A stretch of 64,000 nucleotides of DNA from Phaeodactylum tricornutum CCAP 1055/1 (Eukaryota; Bacillariophyta; Bacillariophyceae; Surirellales; Neidiaceae): the NCBI RefSeq assembly GCF_000150955.2, contig NC_011680.1, forward strand, positions 837,854 through 901,853, read 5' to 3'. The position numbers were made by a program, and so were the translations under genes. Shown here in pieces: positions 19,688 through 30,591 of this stretch (within the stretch, counting starts at the first letter, position 1; each line of letters begins with the position of its first letter). Below the pieces are notes generated by a model, which saw only the letters and a program-made list of their open reading frames with translations, was not told the origin of the DNA and ran no database searches.

Positions 19688-21161
19688 CTATTTTGGTAAT
19701 TTACACGTATTGAGTTTCGGTAGGGGCGGCAGGACCCCTTTCGTTCTGGGGCTGCAAGACTCGATCGTACGATCGTACTCGATCCACTCTTGCAATAGAC
19801 TCGATGAGCTCCGGGTAGAACCAGCGAAGCCGTTTCGTGCACGAGAGGCGAGGTCGAGGTCCCGGAAAAAGTCAGCTCCCGCGAAAGGACCGTGTTCTCC
19901 CCTGATGTGGTGACCACCGTCGTGGTTTGCAACAACAGCTGTACAGTTCAGATTCTCGTTCACATGATTCGTCAATTGCTCGAGTGTTCTGACCCGATCG
20001 GATAGGAGGTACACGACACATTTATCTCCTTGTGTACGATTTAGAGTGAGACTTGTCAAACACTTTAGTTCTGTAGAAACGTCAGAACCGTTGTCCTCAG
20101 GCTTGGAATGTCGGGAATGTAAGGCAATGGAAAAGGGATTACTTAAACTGACGGCGTCGAGCACAGACGTGCTGTCTAAAGAAAGCACGCTCGGTCGAAG
20201 GTCAAATACTTCTCGAAAAAGCTTTGTCGTGTTTAAGGGGTCTTTCAGTGAGTATTGGACAGTAATATGTTCAAGGCAATCACACAATCGTGAATGATCG
20301 TACCATACCGTAAGTGAAATGTGAGCCTTCAGCAAACAAGTTCCGCGCTGCATCCCGCGCTGAATCGGTCGCCAACATGTCGAGGCGTCCTTTTTCGTCT
20401 CCTAAAACATTTCCCGCATCCTTCCCTAACATTTGTGGAAAGTCAACAATCTGAAATTCAGTCCAAAGGTCCACACCTTGGTGTTTCGAATCAATATCCC
20501 GCCAACGAACCTTGGAACGAGTCGGGTCGGATGGAGGACGATGAGTACTCCAATACGAAAGTGACGTTAAAGTGGTGTTACTCCCCAGCTGCTTAGGCGC
20601 CCATTCTTCCAGCGAAGGAATCCAAGATGCCTTTCGATGAAGCACCACTTCGCATTCTGCTTCGGTGTTGGCGACTAGGCAAATTTGTCTGTCGTGATGT
20701 GGCTGGCTTCTTCTCTGTGACACAAGACGACACGTTTTAGCATCGTAGTACTTCCACAAGAGAGTGCGATTGGTAACTATGGCCCAAATCATGGCATTGA
20801 AGAAATGATGTAAGCGGTTGCCGGCTTGGAAAGGACAGGAGTAGTAGCCAATGGCATACCTGCGATGGACGGCATCAGCAGGGGATTCACTTAGCATGAT
20901 TGCTTGCGAGTGTTGAGCTTTGTAACGCTCTAAAGCTTGTAAAGGATGAAGATCATCACATAGCGTCCCGTTACGTCTAGGGATAACACTGTTCGTTGTG
21001 GGCGCCAAGTGAGTAGCATTCCTGTGGTGCATGCGTTGTTCATTCGGTGGTGAGGATGTTCGAAATTTCATATCTCGGTCCTTCTGTAGCTGTAGAATCA
21101 CAAAAGCAACCAAAATCGCCAGAGTGGCTGATGCATTTTTGATTCTTCCATTTCTCGTCAT
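19688..21161 (-). CDS. Type II membrane protein, possibly a Golgi glycosyltransferase, unknown
   Basis: Two exons, 21161-20309 and 20241-19688, flank a 67-bp GT-AG intron (20242-20308) in phase 1 and give 468 residues. The join reads HFTY-D-PLNTTKLF and removes a stop codon. A short basic N-terminus and one membrane span (ASATLAILVAFVILQL) give type II topology. The lumenal part has several N-glycosylation sequons and a conserved-looking block YYSCPFQAGNRLHHFFNAMIWAI with TNRTLLWKYYD. Later the nucleotide-sugar-enzyme-like pattern FSIALHSRHSKPEDNG appears. This resembles the layout of fucosyltransferase-like enzymes, but I cannot assign a family, so the role is inference. Confidence 0.68.
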
Positions 21162-21568
21162 GGAAACGGTAACTGTTTTTGTTCGACTTAATGTTCAATC
21201 TTCGTCATGGTCGCCGTTTTGTTCATGAAACCAGCTGCGATTTGCGTTTTCACTGTCCGCGAGTTGCCTGTCCTGCCCCTGTTGCTCACAGTCAGTCCTT
21301 TGGAAAAGCCAATTCGTTTATTAGACGTCATCAGGCTTTAACTGTTACTCGATTCTCTATTCGGTGGCAGTACTTTTGAAGTTGCCTACTCTACTAGCGT
21401 TGTGAATCGTCAACTATCAACAAAAATCTTCAAAATCGTCGTTGCTCACAGTCAGTCAAACTGGAAGCCTCACTCTCAATTGCTATTCAAGTGCATCAAC
21501 CACATTGGCTGTAAATGATATTCCAATTTGCGCTGCCTTAACTCAGCAGCAAGGTCTCATATACAGAC
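21162..21568. other. Divergent promoter region with a repeated 17-mer
   Basis: Between the type II membrane protein gene and the DUF1824-like gene. The identical 17-bp sequence GTTGCTCACAGTCAGTC occurs at 21281-21297 and 21441-21457, exactly 160 bp apart in the same orientation. Confidence 0.7.
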
Positions 21569-22243
21569 ATGGTGGCTTGCAGAAGTACCACTTGGACAAC
21601 ACGCCTCCTTTTCTTGCTCATAGCCAATGTATCCGCGGCTGTCACTGCGTTTTCGCCAGCGGGAGTTGTCGTGGGGCCAAACCAGAAGACAAAATTCCAC
21701 CTGTTTTCTATCGGAACCCTGACGTCCGCTGACGAGGCTACCGATATACTGGCGGAATGGGATCGCAAGTACAACGCGGATGTCCATGCACCGAAAGATC
21801 AAGATTTTGATGGATTGCGCGGTCGGCTTCCCTCCGCCATGCGGTTTCTCAATGACATGGCGGCAAAAGAGAGAGCCCAGGATATTACCAAAGGACGTGT
21901 CATGTTGGGAATTTGTGCATCATCTTCTGGAGAAGGGTTGGCGACACTCAAATCATACGTCAGTTCGTTGGAACTGCCTCGGGGTTTGCTGCATGGTATG
22001 GATAAGGACGGAGTCCCGCTCGACATTTCAGGAGGTGTATACATCAAATACAACACCGGAGGGTCGCTGACGTTTTCGGAAATTCGAAAATCAGGTCTGG
22101 GATTTGACGCTCTTTGGAAACCGGGCGATGCTCTACTGGAAACTTACGATGGATCATATCGCGGAGTCTACTTTCAAGTAGAGCTCGAAGACAATGTCTT
22201 TCGACAATACCTAGTCCCATTGGACACCTTCGGACCGATCTAG
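21569..22243 (+). CDS. Plastid-targeted DUF1824-like protein
   Basis: A 224-residue single-exon protein. The leader has a signal peptide (LLFLLIANVSAAV) and a textbook ASAFAP-like VTAFSPAG, so plastid import is likely. The body resembles DUF1824, a family of cyanobacteria and plastid-bearing eukaryotes. The matching blocks are MLGICASSSGEGLATLKSYV, a strand with VYIKYNTGGSLTF and the C-terminal YDGSYRGVYFQVELED. The biochemical role of DUF1824 is not known to me. The match is by eye, so family assignment is moderate while targeting is strong. Confidence 0.68.
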   Translation: MVACRSTTWTTRLLFLLIANVSAAVTAFSPAGVVVGPNQKTKFHLFSIGTLTSADEATDILAEWDRKYNADVHAPKDQDFDGLRGRLPSAMRFLNDMAAKERAQDITKGRVMLGICASSSGEGLATLKSYVSSLELPRGLLHGMDKDGVPLDISGGVYIKYNTGGSLTFSEIRKSGLGFDALWKPGDALLETYDGSYRGVYFQVELEDNVFRQYLVPLDTFGPI

Positions 22244-22533
22244 TAGAGCGCAGAGAATTCCCACATTCGGAGAGACTAACGTGCACACATTGTTGATCCA
22301 ACTAATGATGTTACGTCAGGATACTCCATATCGGAGTCTGCAACAGTCTGAAAGCACGTGATAGCAAAACAGCTCAGAGAACAGCAAAACTCCACTCCAA
22401 GAAGGCCACTCAATCTAGAGACAGTCATAAGCTTCGTAGTTAATTGTTTTTCTTAACCACAATCTGCCTCCCCGTGTTTGAGGATAAAAATGATCATTCT
22501 TTCTATTCGCAAATTTTTGCAGTTGGTACGGCT

Positions 22534-25251
22534 TTACTTTTTGGCTTTGGGCAAATTGGACGATTTATCCTCGGACGGATCCAACAATCCAGCAGACCCT
22601 GCGATGGCCTGTGTTTGATCTTCCAGAGCCTGAAGATGACCCCGCGCCTGCTCCAAATTGACTTCTTGACCATTCAAGATATCGTGGGCGAGTCGAAGGA
22701 ATCCGGCGTTTCCGTTCAGTCCTTCCGTGGCCGCGGATACGCCCTCAACCTTGATCGCTTCACAAACAGCGTCAGCTTGCACAGAAAGACCATCAACCTG
22801 CGCTTCCCACTTTCGTGATTTCGCATCAGTTCTTTTCACGAGCTGGAAGAACTCGTACTCTTCCTGTGTCACCGTTGGGGTAAGGTCTTGGCTGGCCTGC
22901 AGTAATGCCTTGCCACGTTGAGCCAATATTGACTCATTAGATTGAACCTTCTCCATTTTCTCCAGAAGGACTGCCGTACGATTTTTCAGGTCCTTGGCCG
23001 ACTGCTGCAAATTCGATAGCTGGGATCGATAGTCTTCTAGAGTCGATGTGATCTGTGTGCGACGAACTTGAACAAGTTTCCTCAGTTCGAGTAAAGGAAG
23101 AACGACTTCGTTGTCACATTGCTCTTTGACAGTAATCACCACGGCCAGCGTTTCGGGTGTAATACTTCTGTACGAAGTCTGACTCCCGACAATTTTGCCC
23201 ATGCTGTCTAACCCCATCTGGATCTTCTGCATCAGGGGTTTCAATATTGTATACAATGGCGGAGTCGATTCGATGAGTTGTAAGGCCTCGGCCGTAGCTG
23301 CATCGCTATTTTTTAATGCTTTCGTCGATGTAGAATCAAACACGTTTCCCAATTCGTTATAAAATTGAGCTTGGCTGACGTTGATAGGTTCTGTCGTACC
23401 GTCGGAGAGGCAGACCAAAAGCTGATGACCTGTGTCGACACTATCCGACGGAATCGCTCCCTGAATTGTAACTCCAGACGCTCCCGTTGTCCCTAGGCAC
23501 GACCAGGCCGACGTTTGCACCGCCTCGTTTCTTGATTGGCCTTGTAGTTTGTTGCTCGCTAGTCGGACGGCACTTGTCGATACAGATGCAACCACCAATG
23601 GCGTAACAACATGCAAAATCGTATCTATAATCGGATCCCTTACCAACGCTAAAGCAGTGGTGTGGTTGCTGTGTCCCATCCTCAGTTTCAAATCCACGCA
23701 CTCGACAACGGCTCCGAGTTTGCAAGCGATGTCGTCTAAATCGAATCGATCGACTTGACTCTCAAACGCGAAGCGAGGCAAGGCTGTCGTCGGCGACAGA
23801 ACGCAAAAGTCTACGCGACCACCTTGCATCCCTACTGCGACGCCTATCACGTTGGTGTATCCAAACGGTTCAATGACGGTACGTCTCAGTGGTGTACTCT
23901 CTCCCGAAAGGGATGCAAACAGAACGGGCCCTTGTGGTTGTATCGGCCACTCCGCCACCTTCCCGGACAATCGCGCCGTGCAGAAGTGACTTTTGGCATC
24001 GTCGAGTCCTGACCCGAACACCTCCATGACATAGGCGTAGGCTGCTTTGCATTGCCGCCAGGGAGCGGTGTTGCGGTCTTTCGTTTGTTCCAGACGAGCT
24101 TGTAAATAATCCAAGGCCTCGGTCACCACAGGCCGGGGTACAACCGAGCCTTCGAAGACAATTGGAGCGGCCGTCAAAAGATCCCCCGAGCTCTTTACCA
24201 AAACAATCGACACGGCCGCAAAGAGTCGCAAAGTATGTGAAATTCCGAAGCAAAAGTCAACAATGCTATCTTGCTGGGATGGGTCATCGAGTTGCTCCGT
24301 CCTCCATACCAACGGAGCCGTGGTTTTTCCCGAAGTTCCGTGATACAAAATAAGACTGTACTCACTCAGCGCGCGATCGAAAGTGAGAATTGCTAGTGAT
24401 GTGGCGGGGCAGACTGTGGCGTAGCCAAAGATGTGTTGCGGTGCTGGTCGGGTCCGGATAATACTGGATGATGTTGCCGAATTCAAAAGCAAGTGCTCTA
24501 ACGGTTCCGTCACAGATACGACGCATCCTTCAACGAAAGACTGACTTTTCGATGGGCTCGTCATGAAATATTGTGAAGATGGGATGTATCCCAACTGCAG
24601 CAGAAAAACGGCATATCTCGTGTAGACACAAATCCGCGGTAAAAGACGTAGATTTGGATTGCGTTCTTCCGTAGGGGGTTGGGGCTTTCCTTCCCCTTCC
24701 ACAGAGATGAGTTCCATGACTGGATCGATTTCCAGGGCTGCTCGAATCGCAGGAGGAAGTTTTGTGCGTACCATCGCCGGACTGTCAAAAGCAGTGGAAG
24801 ATTCGGTACCTTCAGCGGTGTTTTGGCTGTTAGTGCCATTGTTCTCCTCCAGCGGAAGACGTTTCGTCTCGATGAAGAAATCGGACCCTTGTTGAATGAA
24901 GGAATGAATAAATCGACCATCCGGACTCGGACAGAGAAGACGAACGGAAGATAATGAACTGCAACTAGCAACATCGTGATCGCTGTGGTCGACAGGAGAA
25001 GACTGGCGTCGCAAAGAATGCTTCCTTCGCTCATCCGAGTCCCTGTCGACATGTTCGTGAGATTGTGGCGTGGATGTTGTTGAGGGAGGCGATGAAAAGA
25101 GGCCTATATTGCTACCTGTACCAGCATTGAAAGAAGCACTGTGATTGCTTGCGGTACGACGGCTTTTGTCCAGCCGATCCTCATCTTCATCATCATGGTC
25201 GTCGCCTTGTCCCCCAGTAGTTTCGCCGAAGGAAGCGAAATATCGAGGCAT
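22534..25251 (-). CDS. Nup88/Nup82-like nucleoporin (tentative)
   Basis: A 905-residue protein starting at MPRYFASFGE (the frame opens earlier, at a GTG). An acidic, disordered leader of about 100 residues is followed by a long region with beta-propeller character (for example SVRLLCPSPDGRFIHSFIQQG, a blade-like repeat pattern up to about residue 600). The C-terminal 250 residues are helical and coiled-coil-like (RRTQITSTLEDYRSQLSNLQ, LKNRTAVLLEKMEKVQSN) and end in a Lys-rich tail. Propeller plus C-terminal coiled coil is the layout of Nup88/Nup82, a cytoplasmic-face nuclear pore subunit, and the spacing agrees. Single-residue conservation is too weak for certainty. A vesicle-coat or other propeller-coiled-coil protein is the alternative. 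Confidence 0.6.
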   Translation of the reverse strand: MPRYFASFGETTGGQGDDHDDEDEDRLDKSRRTASNHSASFNAGTGSNIGLFSSPPSTTSTPQSHEHVDRDSDERRKHSLRRQSSPVDHSDHDVASCSSLSSVRLLCPSPDGRFIHSFIQQGSDFFIETKRLPLEENNGTNSQNTAEGTESSTAFDSPAMVRTKLPPAIRAALEIDPVMELISVEGEGKPQPPTEERNPNLRLLPRICVYTRYAVFLLQLGYIPSSQYFMTSPSKSQSFVEGCVVSVTEPLEHLLLNSATSSSIIRTRPAPQHIFGYATVCPATSLAILTFDRALSEYSLILYHGTSGKTTAPLVWRTEQLDDPSQQDSIVDFCFGISHTLRLFAAVSIVLVKSSGDLLTAAPIVFEGSVVPRPVVTEALDYLQARLEQTKDRNTAPWRQCKAAYAYVMEVFGSGLDDAKSHFCTARLSGKVAEWPIQPQGPVLFASLSGESTPLRRTVIEPFGYTNVIGVAVGMQGGRVDFCVLSPTTALPRFAFESQVDRFDLDDIACKLGAVVECVDLKLRMGHSNHTTALALVRDPIIDTILHVVTPLVVASVSTSAVRLASNKLQGQSRNEAVQTSAWSCLGTTGASGVTIQGAIPSDSVDTGHQLLVCLSDGTTEPINVSQAQFYNELGNVFDSTSTKALKNSDAATAEALQLIESTPPLYTILKPLMQKIQMGLDSMGKIVGSQTSYRSITPETLAVVITVKEQCDNEVVLPLLELRKLVQVRRTQITSTLEDYRSQLSNLQQSAKDLKNRTAVLLEKMEKVQSNESILAQRGKALLQASQDLTPTVTQEEYEFFQLVKRTDAKSRKWEAQVDGLSVQADAVCEAIKVEGVSAATEGLNGNAGFLRLAHDILNGQEVNLEQARGHLQALEDQTQAIAGSAGLLDPSEDKSSNLPKAKK

Positions 25252-25780
25252 TTTCGCTAGATACACTTACGAATCGCTCTTTTGTCGTCTGAGCGTAACG
25301 CTCGATTGCGTTTAGAGTTGCGATTTCTTTATTTCTAAGCTGCGGCTTTCCTGTCGCACGTAAAGGAGTCGAACGAGGTGCCGAAGAGTGACAATGAATT
25401 AGGGATCAGCACCGTTGTCTACCTTACGGCAACGTTGACGAAACAGCATTTGACCTTGGCAGCGAAGGATTTGTGATGATTGGAAACGATCGGTCAACCC
25501 CACCCTAGCGTTCGAGAAAACTTGTTTTCCTTGCCCGAGGAGCGAACTACCCACCTAACTAGCAGTAGAGAAATTCTACCAGAAGTGGACAGACTGTCAA
25601 GTGGAGTCCTTCACGGAACACGGACACAGAATAGCGTTTGATGTTAACAGTAAAAACACATCAACCCAAACTTGACAAAGGCACTGACTCTCTACTAGAG
25701 CTCGAGGCAAGCCTTTCCGATTTCGCTCAATTCACAGTCAATACAGACATGCATTGCGCCGTACAAATCACATTTCCGCA
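25252..25780. other. Divergent promoter region
   Basis: About 530 bp between the Nup88-like gene and the HIT-finger gene. It carries TTCACAGTCA at 25731-25740, about 40 bp before the downstream ATG. Confidence 0.5.
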
Positions 25781-27136
25781 ATGAAGTCCCTTCGCCTACC
25801 GATCTCATCCAAGCCTGTCCCAATCATTCGCACGGTGGATTCTGTACCCGTGTCTTTGCACGCACCACCGTACCCTCGCTCTCACGATTCATCTTCACCA
25901 GTCGAACTGAACGATTTGCACTCTATTGAAACTGGGAATCACCAGAGCAAAAACGCGTATAGAAGTGACAAAGAAAGTTGCTGTCAAATATGTCAAAATA
26001 ATCAGGCACGTTACACATGCCCAAAGTGCGAAGTTCTGTATTGCTCCCTTGACTGCTATCGACAGCACGGCGACAGCGACAATCCGTCCTCCAGTGCTGC
26101 TTCTTCTAGCTGTACTGAGGCCTTTTATAGTCAACGAGTTGATCAAGTCCTGAAATTAGAGATCAAGGAAAGGAAGCAACAAACCCGTGCAATGCTCAAT
26201 CGATCGTTCCATCAACAGCAATTAACGCATCAGCAAGAAGGACTGATAGATACCGACAGCCACGAAGCAAGGTTTACAAAAGACGAATTGGTTCGACTGT
26301 TGACCATATTGGAACGGGATGATCTTGAGGAGCTTGATCGCTTTCTGGCCGACTATAGAAATGGGCCGGAGCTACAGATTGCCTTGGCAGAATCCATTCA
26401 AACAGGAGAGCTGAATGAGTATATATTGGATCCCTGGGAACCTTGGTGGCGAACACAGCTGGCCTCGGTGCGGATGGAGGCGGATATCGACCAAGAGAAG
26501 GCTGACGACCTGGACAGCGTTAGCCTGAAAATGGTTGAAGCTCCCCTGGATGAAAGATTACTCAATGTTCGCCAATTTAGATCTCTACGACCATCTTCTC
26601 AACCTGACACTGATCTGTCTTTCAACTTGGTTGATATATTGTACGCAACGGTGTGGACATTGAGGCTTTACCACGGACCGTCCAACGCCTTGGACGCGGC
26701 GGTGGATGCAGCGGCTAGCTTAGTAGGCGCTTCAGGCGTCTTGGGTCGTGATAAGCGCTGGGGCTGCACGGAACAAGTATTGGCCGCCTGCACTACGGAA
26801 TCCACCAAGGCGGTACGTAGTGGGATCGGTTGCCACGTCTCATGGAACACCCTAACCAAGGATGTAGAGTTGTTGTGTACAAGCGTACGACTCATAGCCC
26901 GTGCTTTGTTGGAGGCAACTGATATATTCAAGGCGGCACGTCAAGTGGTCAATAAAAGCGGTCTCCAAACTGAGGTTCTGCGCTGGCGCAAAGCACGAAA
27001 AAAAGTTGAGTTTTATCTGTCCTGGTCCTTATCTCATGCTCAACGCATACCTCGCTTAAAACTAGAGATCCATCAGTGGCGTTCACACTGGGAAAGCGAC
27101 AACGAAGACTTGAGTGAGGTGTTCTTACCGTCGTAA
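25781..27136 (+). CDS. ZNHIT2: HIT zinc-finger protein, ZNHIT2-like
   Basis: A 451-residue single-exon protein beginning at the first ATG of the frame (25781). Residues about 67-96 form a HIT-type finger: CCQICQNNQARYTCPKC, then CSLDCYRQHG, with a further Cys in SSCTEAFYSQRV. The pattern CxxC...YTCPxC...YCSLxCYxxH...C.E.FY is the ZNHIT signature. The long helical region after it, with PWEPWWRTQL near residue 220, is shared with ZNHIT2 proteins. ZNHIT2 works with the R2TP/HSP90 chaperone system in assembly of U5 snRNP and box C/D snoRNP. The N-terminal 60 residues are disordered. Confidence 0.88.
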   Translation: MKSLRLPISSKPVPIIRTVDSVPVSLHAPPYPRSHDSSSPVELNDLHSIETGNHQSKNAYRSDKESCCQICQNNQARYTCPKCEVLYCSLDCYRQHGDSDNPSSSAASSSCTEAFYSQRVDQVLKLEIKERKQQTRAMLNRSFHQQQLTHQQEGLIDTDSHEARFTKDELVRLLTILERDDLEELDRFLADYRNGPELQIALAESIQTGELNEYILDPWEPWWRTQLASVRMEADIDQEKADDLDSVSLKMVEAPLDERLLNVRQFRSLRPSSQPDTDLSFNLVDILYATVWTLRLYHGPSNALDAAVDAAASLVGASGVLGRDKRWGCTEQVLAACTTESTKAVRSGIGCHVSWNTLTKDVELLCTSVRLIARALLEATDIFKAARQVVNKSGLQTEVLRWRKARKKVEFYLSWSLSHAQRIPRLKLEIHQWRSHWESDNEDLSEVFLPS

Positions 27137-27470
27137 GTTACATCGTAACCAAACAACTACACCTCGAAAAATTTCGTCTGTATGGACGTGGAGCCACCGG
27201 ATAACATACTGGTATAAAGCGATAACAAAAAATTACTTTCTTCTTTAAGATGCATTCGAAGACACTACCAATCGACGAAAGTGACAAACTGATGATTTTG
27301 TCTTGCGCTCAGTCCATTGTAACTATTGATAGGTATAAACTGCGATGACCATGCCATATCGGGTCGGAACACCAGGCAAGTTTTTACAGAATGATCACAC
27401 GGAATTGAGCATCCGCAGTTCCCCCATCGACCTATTCCCCTCTGTTGCCAGTCAGCCCCTGAAATATTGT
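27137..27470. other. Convergent intergenic region
   Basis: Lies between the 3' ends of the HIT-finger gene (plus) and the dynamin gene (minus). No gene is seen; it presumably holds both polyadenylation regions. Confidence 0.5.
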
Positions 27471-30400
27471 TTATCGAGACGGCTTGTCGAACACGGACTC
27501 TTGTTTGGTGTTCATCAGCTTTGCACAGAGCTGAAACTTTTCCTGAAGTCTCTTATTGGCGAGACATTCATTCTCCAGCTCGACGCGGTGTGACTCAAGC
27601 GATCGGCGCACCGACGCGAGATCAAAAACATCTGATGCAGTGCCGGCTTCACCATCATATGCTTTATGCAACTCGTTCCGAATATACCTGTGGAACTCGT
27701 CTACGAACGGGAGCATAAAGTAGCAATTGAACTTCGTCGTTACGCTTCTGCAAAATTGCTCCCGCCATGATCCAACAATGTGTTGTACCAGTCCACCCAC
27801 CACTAAGTTTGTCCGATTGGCATCCCGAGACATTATTGCTTCTTCCATAAGTTGCAGCAGATTTTGATAGTCGCGATCAACGTTGCGTTTTCTGCTTGCC
27901 ATTGGGGACAAAGGCTTTTGTGCCGTCAGTTGACCCGATGACTTGATATCCTCGTCGTCTCCAACTGCAGACACCTTTGAGTCTCCCTTCGCGCTCTCGA
28001 GGGTTGCCTGATAGACGGAAACCATATCCGTCTGGTCAGGAAGTGCACGAGTAAGGGCACCACTACTGCGCTCATCGAGGTTCCAAGTCACATATCGAGT
28101 AATCGAAGTCAAATCATCTCGACATCGAGACATAGCCTGTCAAATTGAATAGGTCCCAGCGTTAATTTTTGTTTGCTTGACTCAAGAAATGAAACAAAGG
28201 AATACTTACCGAATCTGCGCACTTCTGGACAAATTTCTCGTATATTGTACGAATCAGCTGACGAAACTGAGGGTTCTGGGAAATATCCATGGCGTTCTCT
28301 AGCGAGTCAAGCTTATTTATGTCTTGGTCTTTCTCATCCTCCTCCTGATTCCGATACGTCTTAAACTTGGCACGATCTCGGCCTTCTCGAATCATATACT
28401 CTGTCACTGGGCACAGTCGTTCCATAACGTGCGCCATCCGCATTTGTAAGGCCCAGAGCAAGGGTTCGAAGGAAATGCGAGCTTTTTCCAAGGAAATAAC
28501 ACAAGCAGCATGTAGAAAATTCACTCCGTCGTGAGTATCGCCTATTCCAGCAGCATTGGCGATCTCATCCTCTGAGATTACCGGGGTACGAAGACATTTT
28601 GTGGCGAGGTGGAATTCTCTGAGAGTTCGGTGGTATTGAGACCCTCCGTACAACCGATGGTCTCGGTTGCCAACTTCAGACTCAACAAGACGATCCCACG
28701 TACGATCGGACACAGCCATCGGACTACCTTGTACATCTAAGTGTTTCGGAATGTGAACATTGTACGTGAGCAAAGCATAAAGGAATTGAGAATTCAAGCT
28801 AAACGACACGTACCATGGAATGAACCCGAGACAGATGTTTCTTGACCCAACGTTTCTCCAAATAGAGTGACGGGAGCCACAATGGTACCCTGCATGGCCT
28901 TCCGCAGATTTGCACAGAATTCGTCGCAAAATGCGTCTGCGCCAGCCTTCAAGCGGTCGACAGAAAGCGCTTGCAATTCACGATCGCAAGCTTTGAGTTT
29001 TCGTTCGGTCGAGGAATACTCAGCTTGCAACATCGGGATAATTTTTCGAACGTTTCGACGATAGCACTCATCTACCCGCTCTTCCAAAAAGGTGCGAAGT
29101 TTCTTTAAGCCGACGCGCGTAGTTAGACTCGTTTTCTCCTTCTTGTCAACCTTCCCGAGTCGTCGCAGCCGAGAGAGCACCACATTTCTGTCCGTCTGCT
29201 CAGTGTCCGCGCAAGCAACTACAAAGTCTTCGTCACTATCAAACAAAAAGTCGCCATCCATGGAATTATGATCACTCATGCGCCCAACGCGACCGCTTGG
29301 AACAGAAGTAAAAAAGGGACCTCCGAGCTTATTGGGACAAACGCTGTCCAACACTGGAGCCCTCAAAAAGTCCTCAACGTCTGCTGGGTTACCAAATTGC
29401 GGCACCTTGGTATCAAACTTTGTGTTAACAATGACCGTGCGTGAAAGGTCTGGGTCAGCTTTCTGGACTACTTCCCGAGTTTGTCCATGCTTCCAGTCGC
29501 TCGTATCTTCGACGCACAGAATGATGTAGTCTTCGCACTTCATCTTTTCAACTACTAGTCTTTCTGCTTCCCTCGCCGAGGCTTGCAACGCCCGTTGCTG
29601 AGCAAGTGCTGCATTGGCACTACCTGCCCGACCCTTGGGAACTCTTGGTGCTGAGATAAGTCCGGGTGTGTCAATCAGAATCATGTTTGGACAATGCTTG
29701 TACTCCATTCGCATGTTGATTTCTCGAGGGTCGAAAGACCTCAACGGATCGCGTTCCAAACGCTGGTTCTCTCGTTCAATGTAGGCCTGGATTTCTGTCA
29801 GTGTTTGCGGATGCTCGACACCATCCTCTCCGACAAGAAACCATCGGGGCTCGTGGCACTGAGGATTGTACTGCATACGTAAAGCTACCGGTCGTCGCGT
29901 TTTTGTTCCGCCTCCAACTTGATTGAATTGAAAACCCATGAGTGCTTCGATAAGTGCTGACTTTCCGGAAGACTGGTGTCCTACTACAACAACAGCTGGA
30001 GAGTCGAACGGCTTATTGTAGGCCTGTAGAGAATAGTGAAGTGTGTGAGCGAGGCCCTGGATTCTCAGTGTCTCCATTCAGTATGGAACCATCTCAATCT
30101 CTCACCTGCGCAAGTGTATGTAGCTGATTGTAGGCATCGTAGAGCGCCCCCTTTCCCTTTCCCGACGACAATCCGTCTTTATTCTTGCTGGGGAACATGT
30201 TTGTTTGAAAGGAAGGCATTTCAAAATCATTTGAATTGCTGCTACCGCCGTTCAAGGACGACGAGCCTGCCGGGGACGATCTGTCAAAGCCCCGTTGCTG
30301 GTAGTCATTCTCGTCTTCAAAGTAATCCGAATCCTCAAAGTCCGAGAACGCGAAAGGCAGCTCTTCGTTCGCGGGAAGTATGTCGTCCCATTCCGAAGTC

Positions 30401-30591
30401 GAAGCGGTTGTCTTCGTTCTACGAGAGGGGCGAGAAGGTTTGTAAGCCGACGAAGCTCTGTTTGACGATGATCGCTGCGGGGTTTTTCCCCGTCCCGGCT
30501 TGGCGCAGTGCACGATTAATGTTGTCGCAGCGAAAACCGTCGCATAAAGCGGAACTAGGTACAGGCTCTTCGTTCTCGGCCTCATGGTCAT
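27471..30591 (-). CDS. DRP5B: Plastid-division dynamin-related protein (DRP5B/ARC5 family)
   Basis: Four exons, 30591-30106, 30023-28814, 28736-28210 and 28136-27471, have introns of 82, 77 and 73 bp in phases 0, 1 and 0. They join into 962 residues. The GTPase domain has GHQSSGKS (P-loop), GGGTKTRRPVAL (switch I), LIDTPGL (G3) and NTKFDTK (G4). The segments FFTSVPSGRVG, GTIVAPVTLFGETL, LYGGSQYHR, NAAGIGDTHDG and TRYVTWNL follow, all diagnostic for plant ARC5/DRP5B. These GTPases form the outer constriction ring of dividing plastids. The first exon ends YDAYNQLHTLAQ, which ARC5 proteins have just before the GTPase domain, so the exon is part of the gene. It starts with a hydrophobic segment (SLYLVPLYATVFAATTLIV) and about 120 disordered residues absent from plant ARC5. 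Confidence 0.93.

Noticed and set aside
28794-30077. Dynamin gene starting at METLRIQG (30077)
   Set aside because: Those residues lie in an intron: the acceptor CTCTACAG at about 30024 and the upstream exon ending YDAYNQLHTLAQ restore the normal ARC5 order.
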